64,000 nucleotides of DNA from an uncultured Chitinophagaceae bacterium (lineage in GTDB: Bacteria; Bacteroidota; Bacteroidia; Chitinophagales; Chitinophagaceae): positions 1-64,000 of the forward strand of contig CALMED010000007.1 in the NCBI GenBank assembly GCA_937862815.1. Direction: 5' to 3'. Below are positions 17,397 through 26,786 of the stretch, one piece after another. The notes below the pieces were generated by a model that did no database searches, was not told the DNA's origin, and was given only the letters and a program-made list of their open reading frames with translations. Numbering within the stretch: position 1 is the stretch's first letter; every line of letters starts with the position of its first letter. The position numbers and the translations under genes are program-made.

Positions 17397-20300
17397 ATGC
17401 GTGCGTTACGGACATATCTGTACCCCTTTGCCACCCGATTACTGCTGGGTTGCGCTTTCCTGCTGGTAGTCTTTTCAGCAGAAGCCCAGACTTTCTTTGG
17501 TTATGGCTCCACCCCCAACGACAATGCCGCTTCTGCCGGACCCACCATCACCATCAATCCTCCGGCCAATATGCAGGCAGGCGACCTGGTGGTCATTCAT
17601 GCCCAATACCGGGCTAACAGCTTTAACCCCGCGATAGGTAATGCAGGTGGTCAGTCATGGGTAGCGGAAGCCTCTTACTCTGCCAACACCCAAAGCACCC
17701 GCATCATCTGGTGCCGCTACAACGGAACCTGGAGCGCCAACCCCACCGTTACTGTAGGTGCAGGAAATACCCTGGCCCTCACCGCAGTGATGTATGTCTT
17801 CCGGCCCACCAACGCCAATCATATCTGGGCGGTGGATGCGTTGCAAACAAACACATCTTCCAATGCCAATCCCAATATCATTACCGGCGTCACCACCACT
17901 TTGCCCAACTCCGTAACCATGGGTTTCTGGAGTGGCGCTAATTCCTCCACCTGGGGATCCCTCAGTGGTACAGGGTGGAGCAAGACCGGACTTGCCAACC
18001 AGATCCGCAACACAACCGGAACCCAAACACATACAGCCGCCTACCGCATCCTGGCGGCCGCGGGCGCCACGGGAAATGTGCAGCAGGCGCCCGGTACTGC
18101 CACGACTTTCTCGCGGAGTATCATGACCTGGTACGAAATTTCCAATGATAACTGTTCCGGCGCCATTAATCTCACACCCGGCAACAGTTGCACCAATGTG
18201 CGGGGAACGGTAGCCAGCGCCACCAATTCCGGCATTGCCGCCACCTGCGGCGGTACAGCCAACGATGATGTTTGGTACCGGTTTACGGCACAGGCAGCCG
18301 ACCAGGTGATCACGCTCAGCAGTCTTGGCACCAATCTCAATGCGGCCGGTGTACGGATGGAACTGTTTTCCGGCACCTGCGGTTCGCTCACCTCGTTACA
18401 ATGCGGCACCACCACCATCGGGGCACATGATCTTACTGTGGGACAGGAATATTTCATCCGCGTTTACTCCAATGCAGCCGGCTCCATCACATCACTGGGC
18501 GGTTTCAGTATCTGTATCACCAACATCCTGGTAGACATCGGAAAGAGCTTCATCAACCTGAGCAAGCCCGGTGGTGGCAGCATTGAAACAGGCGACCAGC
18601 TGGAAATCCGCACCTCTGTGGTGGTTCGCCGGGGAACGATTGACAGCGTAGGATTCTACGATAATATTCCCACCGGTACCACGTATATCCCCAACACCCT
18701 GCGCATCCAGACCAACGAAGGCAAGGTATACAAGTCGTTTACCGATGCCGCGGGCGACGACCAGGCTGAAATTGTGGGGGGCGCCTTGTCGTTCCGCATT
18801 GGTTACACCGGCGCCAGCCAGGCAACGGCCTTCCGCCGGGGGCAACTCACCAACACCATGCGCCCTTCTTTCTTTAACAGTGCCTGCATCATGCTGGTAA
18901 CGTACCGGGTAACAGTAACCGCAACTACGTTTACCTCCATTAATATCGGCGGAGGTTCCGTCACCTATTCCACCGCACTGCCCACCGTCATCAACAAAGT
19001 GCTGCCCAACCGTATACTCGCTATTTATCCCAACTATGGTATCTGTTCCAACGCAACGGGCGTAAATACCATTGGTACAGAGTTCAACGGCACGTTTGGT
19101 TCCGGTAACCTGAAAAACCGCGTGGCCAGCGCCAACGTGCCCGCCGGGTACCAGTACCTCCATTTTGCCGCTAACGCGCCTAACGATTATGCCTATGGAG
19201 TTTCTAACAATACTTCCGGAGTTTACACCACCAACAGCTCGCTGCCTAAGCCCAATGCTAGCCGTGTTTTCACCGTGTGGGATATTATTGGTGATCATAC
19301 AGGCGCCCCCAACCCGCTGATGGGCAATCCCCCTGCCGATACCACCGGCGGCAATACCGGAGGCTATATGCTGGTGGTGAATGCGGCTTACCGGATCGAC
19401 TCGGCTTTTGACCAGACCATCACCGGCCTCTGTCCCAATACCTATTACGAAATATCTGCCTGGTTCCGCAACATCTGTTCCCGTTGTGGTTGTGATTCAG
19501 CCGGGCGGGGTGCAAGCACGGCCGGCTATATTCCCACCGCGCCGGGCGACTCCTCGGGTGTGAACCCCAACGTCTCCATCGGGATTGATGGTGTTACGTA
19601 TTATTCCTCCGGTAATCTGCCTTATACCGGCCAGTGGGTGAAGCGCGGTTTTATTTTTGTAACCGGTCCCACGCAGACCAGCTTCACCATGCGGGTGTAC
19701 AATAACGCCCCCGGAGGTGGTGGTAACGACTGGGCCATTGACGATATTACCGTAGCCACCTGTTTGCCGGAACTGGAATTTTATCCCACCATTGCCAACC
19801 AGCTCTGCCGCAATTCGAGTGTAAATGTGCAGTCTATTGTGAGTACATTTTACGATAACTACAAGTATTACGTGTGGGAACGCAGTACCGATGGGGGCAC
19901 TTCCTGGCACAATGCCCCGTTGAAGCCGGGTGTGGATAGTTTTTCATTTGTGCACAACGGCACGAACTATTTAGACACAGTTTACTATCCCACCTTCCTC
20001 GCCACGCCTTTTGTAAACGGGCACCAGTACCGCCTGAAGGTGGCCACCACCATTGCCAATCTCAGCAATGACAACTGTAATACCTATTCCGCCGATGAAA
20101 TTGTAACCGTAAGCCTGGGTATGTGCGATCTTCTGCCGGCTGAACTGGGCGATTTCCGCGGTACACTTGTGGAGCAGCGCGCCCGCCTCAGCTGGGAAAC
20201 ACTGAGCGAACAGGGGAACGCCTGGTTTGAAGTGGAGCGCAGCAACGATGGGCAACATTTTTATCCCATTGGTAAGGTGGCATCAAAAAATCCCAACTCC

Positions 20301-20693
20301 ACCACGCCACAGCAATACACCTTCAACGATCCCATTGCCCTGTCGGGTAAGGCCTGGTACCGGTTGAAACTGACGGCCGAAAACAGCACCAGCAGTTACA
20401 GCAAAACGATTTTACTGCAGGCCAACAGCGGCAATGGTAATTTTGAAATCCGTTCCGTGGTGAACCCGGTAACCACACAGGTGCAACTGGAATTGTTTGC
20501 GCCGCGTACGGAAACCGTACGCCTGCAGATGGTGGATTTATTTGGACGTACAATTCGGGAGCAGAAGGTGGCTGTGGAGCCGGGACTTAACCAGGTGGTA
20601 TTGCCGCAGTTGCAACAGCTGGCATCCGGTACCTACCTGCTGCTGCTGCACACGCCCGGTGGACTGCTGCAGCAACGGATACAGAAATTTTAA
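17397..20693 (+). CDS. Giant T9SS-exported surface protein, paralogue 2
   Basis: A 1098-residue tandem paralogue of the preceding gene. Signal peptide ending near SAEAQ, then FFGYGSTPNDNAASAG. It has the same plan: N-terminal beta domain, PPC-like domain (about 250-370, DNCSGAINLTPGNSC), IGKSFINLSKPGGGSI module (about 382), a large Cys-containing region with NICSRCGCDSAGRG near residue 691, FN3-like linker (LPAELGDFRGTL) and C-terminal T9SS sorting domain ending LLQQRIQKF. Long stretches of the central region are similar to paralogue 1, such as WDIIGDHTGA and APGGGGNDW. Function unknown; presumably surface-anchored through PorU. A promoter at 17210 gives a leader of about 150 nt and a terminator follows at 20721. 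Confidence 0.85.
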   Translation: MRALRTYLYPFATRLLLGCAFLLVVFSAEAQTFFGYGSTPNDNAASAGPTITINPPANMQAGDLVVIHAQYRANSFNPAIGNAGGQSWVAEASYSANTQSTRIIWCRYNGTWSANPTVTVGAGNTLALTAVMYVFRPTNANHIWAVDALQTNTSSNANPNIITGVTTTLPNSVTMGFWSGANSSTWGSLSGTGWSKTGLANQIRNTTGTQTHTAAYRILAAAGATGNVQQAPGTATTFSRSIMTWYEISNDNCSGAINLTPGNSCTNVRGTVASATNSGIAATCGGTANDDVWYRFTAQAADQVITLSSLGTNLNAAGVRMELFSGTCGSLTSLQCGTTTIGAHDLTVGQEYFIRVYSNAAGSITSLGGFSICITNILVDIGKSFINLSKPGGGSIETGDQLEIRTSVVVRRGTIDSVGFYDNIPTGTTYIPNTLRIQTNEGKVYKSFTDAAGDDQAEIVGGALSFRIGYTGASQATAFRRGQLTNTMRPSFFNSACIMLVTYRVTVTATTFTSINIGGGSVTYSTALPTVINKVLPNRILAIYPNYGICSNATGVNTIGTEFNGTFGSGNLKNRVASANVPAGYQYLHFAANAPNDYAYGVSNNTSGVYTTNSSLPKPNASRVFTVWDIIGDHTGAPNPLMGNPPADTTGGNTGGYMLVVNAAYRIDSAFDQTITGLCPNTYYEISAWFRNICSRCGCDSAGRGASTAGYIPTAPGDSSGVNPNVSIGIDGVTYYSSGNLPYTGQWVKRGFIFVTGPTQTSFTMRVYNNAPGGGGNDWAIDDITVATCLPELEFYPTIANQLCRNSSVNVQSIVSTFYDNYKYYVWERSTDGGTSWHNAPLKPGVDSFSFVHNGTNYLDTVYYPTFLATPFVNGHQYRLKVATTIANLSNDNCNTYSADEIVTVSLGMCDLLPAELGDFRGTLVEQRARLSWETLSEQGNAWFEVERSNDGQHFYPIGKVASKNPNSTTPQQYTFNDPIALSGKAWYRLKLTAENSTSSYSKTILLQANSGNGNFEIRSVVNPVTTQVQLELFAPRTETVRLQMVDLFGRTIREQKVAVEPGLNQVVLPQLQQLASGTYLLLLHTPGGLLQQRIQKF

Positions 20694-20720
20694 CACAGCG
20701 CAATCAGGCAGCTCTGCATA

Positions 20721-20750
20721 TCCCCGTCTTTACAAGGCGGGGATTTTTTT
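20721..20750 (+). terminator. Hairpin terminator of paralogue 2
   Basis: CCCCGTCTT / AAGGCGGGG stem of nine pairs (20722-20730 with 20734-20742), one T-G pair, then a seven-T run. Confidence 0.88.
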
Positions 20751-21423
20751 ATGACACCTGCGATTCGTCGCTGATGGAAGTATTGGTCTCTACAGTTGTG
20801 GGGTGTGCTGCTGCCGGCTGCGGCCGGAAAAACCGCTTCTGAAGCAGGAGGATGGTGAAGATGCCCACCGAAATGGACGCGTCGGCTATGTTGAAGATGG
20901 GTTGAAAAAAGGTAAACGGTTTGCCCCCGATGAACGGCAGCCACGAAGGCATCACCTGGTTATCAACCAGGGGGAAGTACAACATATCCACCACATGCCC
21001 ATGCAGGAATCCTGCATAGCCCTTTTCGGGGAACATAGTTGCCAGTGGTCCGCCGATTTCACTGCCGGTAAACAGCATGCCGTAAAAAAGACTGTCGATC
21101 AGGTTGCCCAGTGCGCCGGCATAGATGAGTGCGGCGCAGAAAATGAAACCGCTGTGGTATTTCTGTTCCACGATCCGCTTCAGATACCAGGTACCAAATA
21201 AAACCGCTGCGAGCCGGAACAGGGTCAGCAGGATCTTGCCCCATTCGCCGCCGAATTTCCAGCCATAGGCCATGCCTTCATTCTCGATGAAATAGAGCCG
21301 GAACCAGGTTCCCAGCACCATGCGTTCTTCGTGGTAAAACATGGATGTTTTTACCCATATTTTCAGCGCCTGGTCGGCCAGCAACACCAGCAGGATCACT
21401 GCTGCAACAGTTCGTAGTTTCAC
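20749..21423 (-). CDS. lspA: Lipoprotein signal peptidase
   Basis: Signal peptidase II, an inner-membrane aspartyl protease that cleaves the signal peptide of prolipoproteins before the diacylated Cys. It has four hydrophobic segments (roughly 5-22, 63-80, 92-110, 182-197). Catalytic aspartates sit in GNLIDS (D110) and FNIADAS (D181), both typical of the family. At 224 residues it is longer than the usual 160-170 because of an inserted segment between the third and fourth TM helices, as in other Bacteroidota. The start is a GTG (21421-21423). A perfect promoter lies 19 bases before it. It converges on paralogue 2 and follows the murF/alr gene by 59 bp. Confidence 0.94.
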   Translation of the reverse strand: MKLRTVAAVILLVLLADQALKIWVKTSMFYHEERMVLGTWFRLYFIENEGMAYGWKFGGEWGKILLTLFRLAAVLFGTWYLKRIVEQKYHSGFIFCAALIYAGALGNLIDSLFYGMLFTGSEIGGPLATMFPEKGYAGFLHGHVVDMLYFPLVDNQVMPSWLPFIGGKPFTFFQPIFNIADASISVGIFTILLLQKRFFRPQPAAAHPTTVETNTSISDESQVS

Positions 21424-21442
21424 CGCTCAAGGATTTAAGTTG

Positions 21443-21450
21443 CAAATATA
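21443..21450 (-). promoter_or_regulatory. -7 element of lspA
   Basis: TATATTTG on the minus strand, full consensus, 19 bases before the GTG start. Suggests lspA can be transcribed separately from the murF/alr gene upstream. Confidence 0.6.
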
Positions 21451-21482
21451 GCCGGAATGTACACAGCAGCGGCAGGCGGAAC

Positions 21483-23957
21483 CTATTCCTCAAAATAGAC
21501 CCGCTTTACCCGCCGCGGAATGCCGGTGATGATTTCGTAGGGAATGGTACCCGCCCGGGCGGCCACCGTTTCCACCGGCAGGTCCTGGCCAAAAACCAGT
21601 ACGGCATCGCCTTCAGCGGCGCCGGGAATAGCTGTTACATCCAGCATGGTCATGTCCATACACACCGTCCCGATGACCGGTGCCGCCTGACCCCGCACCA
21701 GCATGCTGCCGGCCCCGTTACTCAGATTGCGGGGATAGCCATCGGCATATCCAATGCGCACCGTGGCAATCCGGGAAGGCCGTGTGATGATTCCTTTTCG
21801 GTTATACCCCACCGTTTCTCCCGGCTGAAGCTCCCGTACCTGGGCGATGGTGGTGCGCAGGGTTAGGGCGGGTTCGGTGTGCGGACTGCCGATGCCGTAG
21901 AGGGCGATGCCCATGCGCACCATCTCGTACTGCAGCGTGGGGTGGCGCCGGATGCCGGCAGAATTGCATAAATGCCGCAGGAAGGGTGCCGGGCATACCG
22001 TGGCCAGCTGCCTGCTCAGCTCTTCAAACAGGCGGGCCTGCTCAGCGGTAAAAGCGTCGGCAGCCGGATCTTCTGCGGAGGTGAGGTGACTAAAGACCGA
22101 TTGTACGTTCATCCGTTCATTGCCCGGGAGTCGTTGGGTCAGTGCCTCCATTTCACCGGCGGTAAATCCCAGCCGGTGCATGCCCGTATCCAGTTTGATG
22201 TGCACGGGGTAGCGGGAGGCGCCCTCCCGTTCCAGGAATGCATCGAATGCATCAAACAGGGCAAGGCTGTATAACTCGGGTTCCAGCGCATGTTGCAACA
22301 GTGTGTCGAAGCTGCGCCGGTCGGGATTCATCACCAGGATGGGCAGTGTGATGCCGGCTTTGCGCAGTTCCACGCCTTCATCGGGGAACGCTACAGCCAG
22401 GTAATCTGCTCCCTGGTCCTGCAGCAGGTGGGCAATTTCATAACTGCCGCTGCCGTAGGAAAAAGCTTTCACCACGGCCATCAGCCGCACACCGGGTTGG
22501 AGCAGCTCCCGCACCGACCGGATGTTGCGGGCCAGCGCCGTAAGATTGATCTCCAGTACGGTTTCATGCACCTGTTCTTCGAGCAGCGGCAGGATCCGTT
22601 CCAGTTGAAACGAGCGGGCGCCTTTGATGAGAAGGGCTTCGTGCTGGAACTGGAGCGCAGGCAATGCGTTCATGAGCTCCTCCACGCTCCGGAAGGGCAG
22701 TACCGGCACCCGGGGTGCCAGCAGCGGGGTGAGGTATTGCTGCGCCTGTTCTCCCACGGTGATCACCCGGTGGATGTCTTGCTGCCTTATTTGTTGCGCC
22801 AGCACCTGGTAGGCGATGGCTTCGCGTCCGGGGCCGGTGGGAAGATCGCTCAGGACGATGCTCTTTTGCGGGTGCTGCGTCTGCCTCGCCAGCAGGGCGA
22901 GCGCGTTCTCGAACGACTGCAGGTCGGCGCTGTAACTGTCGTTCAGCAGGGTGCAGTGGTTGATACCTTTTTTCAGTTCCAATCGCAGCTGCACCGGTTG
23001 CAGCAGGGGCAGTTGTTCCCGCAGTTGCGCTGCCGGCATGCCCAGGAATAAACAGGTGGCGATGCAGGTGAGGGCGTTCTGTACCGATGCTTCATCGGCA
23101 AAAGGGATAGCAGCATCAAAGCGTTCCTCCTGCCATTGCAGTTGCAGCCTCGTACCGGCAGCCAGCTCTTGCCGGTTCAGCACCTGCAGGTCGCTGCCGG
23201 GAGCGGATCCCCAGGTGATGAGCCGGGTGCCCGGCAGTGCCGTGAGCGGGCCCCCGCATACGGCGGGATTGTAGATAACGGTATTGCATTGACGGAACAG
23301 GCGGATTTTTTCCTTTCGCTTTTCGTCGTGATCCCGGAAGCCTTCGTCGTGGGCGTCGCCCAGGGTGGTGAGGATACCGATGGTGGGCCGGATCACCGCT
23401 TCCAGCGCTGCCATTTCCCCGGTTTGTGAAATGCCGACTTCAAAAATGCCCAGCTCATGTTCCGGTTGCAGCAGCCACACGCTCAGCGGAACACCCAGCT
23501 GGGAGTTGTAGCTTTTAGGACTCCGGGCCACCCGGAAGCGGTTGTGCAGCAGCTGGTACAGCCATTCTTTCACGATGGTTTTGCCGTTGCTGCCGGTGAT
23601 GCCGATGACGGGTTTTTCCCTGCCCCAGTTCTGCCGGTGCCAGGCGGCGAGTTGCTGCAGGGCGGCCAGCGTGTTGCCGGACAGCACCAGGTTGGCTTCG
23701 GGAAAGCGGGCAGGATCCACCGGTTCCTGCACCAGGAAATTGCGGATGCCTTTCTCATAGCAGTTTTCCAGGAAAGCGTGTCCGTTGCGGTGCGGCGTAT
23801 GCAGGGCTATGAAAATACTGGTGGGCGCGTGTATGATCCGGCGGCTGTCGGTGCAGAGATGTTCAATAACGCTATCCGCTTGTCGTAACTGCAGCACATC
23901 GGCCTGCAGTACACGGGCGAGGGTGGAGATCGTATAGCCGGTGGGGTTTTCCATCAT
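21483..23957 (-). CDS. Bifunctional MurF-type ligase / alanine racemase
   Basis: An 824-residue fusion. Residues 1 to about 450 resemble MurF, which adds D-Ala-D-Ala to UDP-MurNAc-tripeptide, with the ATP-binding ITGSNGKTIVKEW (about 118-130). Residues about 465-824 are alanine racemase, which makes the D-Ala: PLP-binding K497 (VVKAFSYGSG), IKLDTGMHRLGF, and catalytic Y737 (RIGYADGYPR), followed by IGTVCMDMTMLDVT. Both functions feed the same cell-wall precursor, and such fusions are typical of Bacteroidota. A stand-alone murF is also present at 37.5 kb, so this half may be partly redundant or regulatory. The ATGATG start overlaps the TGA of the terC-like gene. Confidence 0.94.
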   Translation of the reverse strand: MMENPTGYTISTLARVLQADVLQLRQADSVIEHLCTDSRRIIHAPTSIFIALHTPHRNGHAFLENCYEKGIRNFLVQEPVDPARFPEANLVLSGNTLAALQQLAAWHRQNWGREKPVIGITGSNGKTIVKEWLYQLLHNRFRVARSPKSYNSQLGVPLSVWLLQPEHELGIFEVGISQTGEMAALEAVIRPTIGILTTLGDAHDEGFRDHDEKRKEKIRLFRQCNTVIYNPAVCGGPLTALPGTRLITWGSAPGSDLQVLNRQELAAGTRLQLQWQEERFDAAIPFADEASVQNALTCIATCLFLGMPAAQLREQLPLLQPVQLRLELKKGINHCTLLNDSYSADLQSFENALALLARQTQHPQKSIVLSDLPTGPGREAIAYQVLAQQIRQQDIHRVITVGEQAQQYLTPLLAPRVPVLPFRSVEELMNALPALQFQHEALLIKGARSFQLERILPLLEEQVHETVLEINLTALARNIRSVRELLQPGVRLMAVVKAFSYGSGSYEIAHLLQDQGADYLAVAFPDEGVELRKAGITLPILVMNPDRRSFDTLLQHALEPELYSLALFDAFDAFLEREGASRYPVHIKLDTGMHRLGFTAGEMEALTQRLPGNERMNVQSVFSHLTSAEDPAADAFTAEQARLFEELSRQLATVCPAPFLRHLCNSAGIRRHPTLQYEMVRMGIALYGIGSPHTEPALTLRTTIAQVRELQPGETVGYNRKGIITRPSRIATVRIGYADGYPRNLSNGAGSMLVRGQAAPVIGTVCMDMTMLDVTAIPGAAEGDAVLVFGQDLPVETVAARAGTIPYEIITGIPRRVKRVYFEE

Positions 23958-24916
23958 GTCTGTTCCTTGATTTCCGGGGGCAGCCCTTTTTTATTGTGGT
24001 AAACCGAATAGAGGATGGAGCCGGTGATGCAGGTGACAATTACACCCAGCGAAAGCAGCACCTGGGTGCTTTTGTCCACCACCGTGCTCACCAGCTCTTC
24101 GCCCAGCATTTTGATACCGATGAACACCAGTACGATGGCAATGCCCTGCTGCAGGTAGTCGAATTTGGTGACCGCTCCCCGCAGAAGAAAGAACAGCGAG
24201 CGCAGGCCCAGCACCGCGAAAATGTTGGACGTGTAAATCACCAGTACATTGCGGCTGATGCCCATCACGGCGGGAATGCTGTCGAGTGCAAACACCACAT
24301 CGGTGGTGGCCAGCATCACAATCACTACAAACAGGGCGGTGTACACGGGACGGCCGCGGTAGCGTATAAAATAGCGGCCATTACCGTCGCTGAGGGTGAT
24401 GGGCAGATAGCGTTTCAGGAAGCGGTAGACCTTGCTGTCGGCCGGACTGAATTCTTCGTCCTGGTTGCTGGTAAACATGTTAAAGCCGGTATACACAAGG
24501 AACACGCCAAAGAGGTAGAGGATCCAGTGGAACCGGTTCACCAGTTCCACCCCCACGGTGATGAAGAGCACCCGCAACACGATGGCCATGAGAATGCCGA
24601 TGAGCAGTACGCGGGGGATGAAAGCTTCCCGTACCTTGAAAAAGCCGAAGATCAGCACAAAGACGAAAATGTTGTCAATGCTCAGGCTCCACTCCATCAG
24701 GTAGGCACTGATGTATTCGAGGGCTGTGGTCTTGCCTTCCTCGTACCACACAAAAGCGCCGAAACCCAGTCCCAGCGATACCCAGAACAGCGTTTGCAGC
24801 AGGGCCTGCCGCATAGTCATGGTGTTGCTTTTGCGGCTCAAAAGTCCCAGGTCCAGGATGATGGCCAGCACCAGGACGATGCCAAATACCAGGTAGGTTA
24901 TCTGTGTGTGTGTCAT
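23954..24916 (-). CDS. TerC/Alx family membrane protein
   Basis: A 320-residue inner-membrane protein of the TerC/Alx family, members of which export manganese. It has about nine hydrophobic segments. Family signatures are SLSIDNIFVFVLIF (about 77-90), with the acidic residue in the membrane, and ATTDVVFALDSIPAV (about 205-219), with a second acidic pair that would bind the metal. Manganese export is known for bacterial homologues; it is inferred here. Its stop overlaps the start of murF/alr by four bases (ATGA) and gldG is 32 bp upstream, so it probably belongs to the gldF-gldG-terC-murF/alr operon. I saw no yybP-like manganese riboswitch before it. Confidence 0.88.
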   Translation of the reverse strand: MTHTQITYLVFGIVLVLAIILDLGLLSRKSNTMTMRQALLQTLFWVSLGLGFGAFVWYEEGKTTALEYISAYLMEWSLSIDNIFVFVLIFGFFKVREAFIPRVLLIGILMAIVLRVLFITVGVELVNRFHWILYLFGVFLVYTGFNMFTSNQDEEFSPADSKVYRFLKRYLPITLSDGNGRYFIRYRGRPVYTALFVVIVMLATTDVVFALDSIPAVMGISRNVLVIYTSNIFAVLGLRSLFFLLRGAVTKFDYLQQGIAIVLVFIGIKMLGEELVSTVVDKSTQVLLSLGVIVTCITGSILYSVYHNKKGLPPEIKEQT

Positions 24917-24948
24917 ATTGTGTACGTAAAGTTAAAAACGGGAACTGA

Positions 24949-26778
24949 TCAGGGTCTTGTATGAGCGGAACGCCGCCAGGCGGCATAAGCGATTCCTGCC
25001 AGGACCAGCAGCAGCAGGGGTGTCAGGATGTTGATGAGTTGCCAGGTGAGCCGGTCTTTTTCGAGTTTCGCTTTGCTGAGCAGGCGCACGGTAATTTCTT
25101 TGTTGCGCAGGTCAATGATGCCTTTGTTACCGGTGAAGTACTGCAGGCTGTTTTGCAGGAAGCTGCGGTTGGCAAAGGATCGTTCGGCCGAGCGGCTGTA
25201 CCCCATGGGGAAGGGTTCGCGCTGGGTGAAGGGATTCAGTACCAGGTCGCCGTCGGCCACCACCAGTTGCAGGCCGGTTTCCGGCGCTTCGGTGCGGAAG
25301 GATCCGTATGCCGCACGGAAATAATTGCGCATGTCTTCCGTAGCCCGGTTAGCGTAGAGGCTGGCAAAGGGGCCTTCCAGCAGCACCCCCACAGGCAGCT
25401 GGCTGCGGTTGAACAGTGCGGGGTTTTCGATGGTGCGGAGCTGCTCCAGGCTCACCAGTGCCGGCGTGCTCACCACTTTGGCGTTGGGGGAGGAGGTCAG
25501 TAAAATATGTTTGCGTATACCCGGGGCTTTCACCGTATCGAGGGTGTTGGCAAAGAGCGCCAGCACGGGTTCCAGGTTGCGGGTGAGGGGGTGTGAGGCG
25601 GAAGGTTGCAGCAGGGGGTAGTAGTTGAAAGGCACATCAGCCAGCTGGGGTTGTCCCCCGGCGGTACCCACTACCATCTTGCTGAGGTCGCACTGCAGAT
25701 CCTGGAGCAGGTCGCGGTTGATGCGCACCCCGTAGCGGAAGAGCAGCTCATCGAGGTTGAGGCCGCGGTCGTAAGCCAGTGTTTGCGCTGTAAGAGCCAG
25801 GCTGTCTTTCTCGGCGTGCAGCATGTCGAGGAACCATAGGATCTTCCCGCCCTGCATGAGGTACTGGTCCAGTTTCATTTTCAGGGTATCGCTGAAGGGC
25901 TGCGACGGTTTCACCACCAGCAGGGCATCGAATTCCAGGGGAATATACGGTACCTGGTTGGGGTCGAGGATGTGAAAGGTGTATCCGTTTTCCAGCACCT
26001 GCACGAGGTCGTACGTTTCGGGTCCCACGGGTTGACCGTTGCCCACGAGGTAGCCGATAACGGGATTGTCTTGTCGTTGTATCTTTTCTATCGCTTCGGC
26101 GAATTTGAATTCGAGTAACGCCTCAGCATTGCCGATGCTCTTGGCTTCATCGAGCTGGAGTCGTCCCGTCAACGGATCGCGGCTGTATTCGGTCTTGCCG
26201 CTCAGCAGGTCCACCGCCTGAACCTTGTTCCCCCTGCGTACCAGGGCCGAGGGGAAGATGAGGCGCTGAGTGCTTTCATTTTCCTGCTGCTGCACCTGCA
26301 GGGTGTAGGGCAGGATGCCCAGCGTTTTGAGCGAGTCGGCCACCAGTTGCTGGAGCAGTTCCTCCCGGAAACCGGGACGGTGTTGCAGCAGGCTGTCAAC
26401 CGGAACACCCCGGGCCCGCAGGCTGTCGGCTGCTGCCAGGAACAGTGTGTTCTGTTCGTTTTCGCTGATGAATTCTGTGGGCCGGATGTAGCGGATGACG
26501 AGGTTGTTGCCGGCATAGGAACGCATCTCCCGCAGCAGGTCGCCGGTGCTGCGCTGCAGCTTTCGGAAGACGGCGGGAAATTCGCCGGTTAGGAAGAGGT
26601 CAATGGTGACGGGTTCTTCCAGGTTGCGCAACAGGTTGCGGGTGGGACCGCCCAGCGAGAACCGCTGTTCGCGGGTGAGATCAACCCGCAGGGGAAACAG
26701 CGAAGCCAGGATGTTCACCGCCACCAGAATGGCCAGCACCACGGGAATCGCAAAAGAAGAGGCGGCAAACTTTTTCAT
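24949..26778 (-). CDS. gldG: Gliding-motility ABC transporter component GldG
   Basis: A 609-residue membrane-anchored protein. An N-terminal TM helix (about 9-26) precedes LTREQRFSLGGPTRNLLRNL and VTIDLFLTGEFPAVFRKLQ, characteristic of the GldG/ABC-type uncharacterised transport domain; a large extracytoplasmic region follows, and a single C-terminal TM helix (about 582-600). With GldF it forms the membrane part of the GldAFG ABC transporter, which in Flavobacterium is required for gliding. The ATPase gene gldA is not in the window. It lies 8 bp after gldF and 32 bp before terC. Confidence 0.9.
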   Translation of the reverse strand: MKKFAASSFAIPVVLAILVAVNILASLFPLRVDLTREQRFSLGGPTRNLLRNLEEPVTIDLFLTGEFPAVFRKLQRSTGDLLREMRSYAGNNLVIRYIRPTEFISENEQNTLFLAAADSLRARGVPVDSLLQHRPGFREELLQQLVADSLKTLGILPYTLQVQQQENESTQRLIFPSALVRRGNKVQAVDLLSGKTEYSRDPLTGRLQLDEAKSIGNAEALLEFKFAEAIEKIQRQDNPVIGYLVGNGQPVGPETYDLVQVLENGYTFHILDPNQVPYIPLEFDALLVVKPSQPFSDTLKMKLDQYLMQGGKILWFLDMLHAEKDSLALTAQTLAYDRGLNLDELLFRYGVRINRDLLQDLQCDLSKMVVGTAGGQPQLADVPFNYYPLLQPSASHPLTRNLEPVLALFANTLDTVKAPGIRKHILLTSSPNAKVVSTPALVSLEQLRTIENPALFNRSQLPVGVLLEGPFASLYANRATEDMRNYFRAAYGSFRTEAPETGLQLVVADGDLVLNPFTQREPFPMGYSRSAERSFANRSFLQNSLQYFTGNKGIIDLRNKEITVRLLSKAKLEKDRLTWQLINILTPLLLLVLAGIAYAAWRRSAHTRP

Positions 26779-26786
26779 GATTGGTT

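Noticed and set aside
24917..24948. Possible manganese riboswitch before the terC-like gene
   Set aside because: Only 32 bp separates gldG and the terC-like gene; no space for a yybP-ykoY fold was seen.
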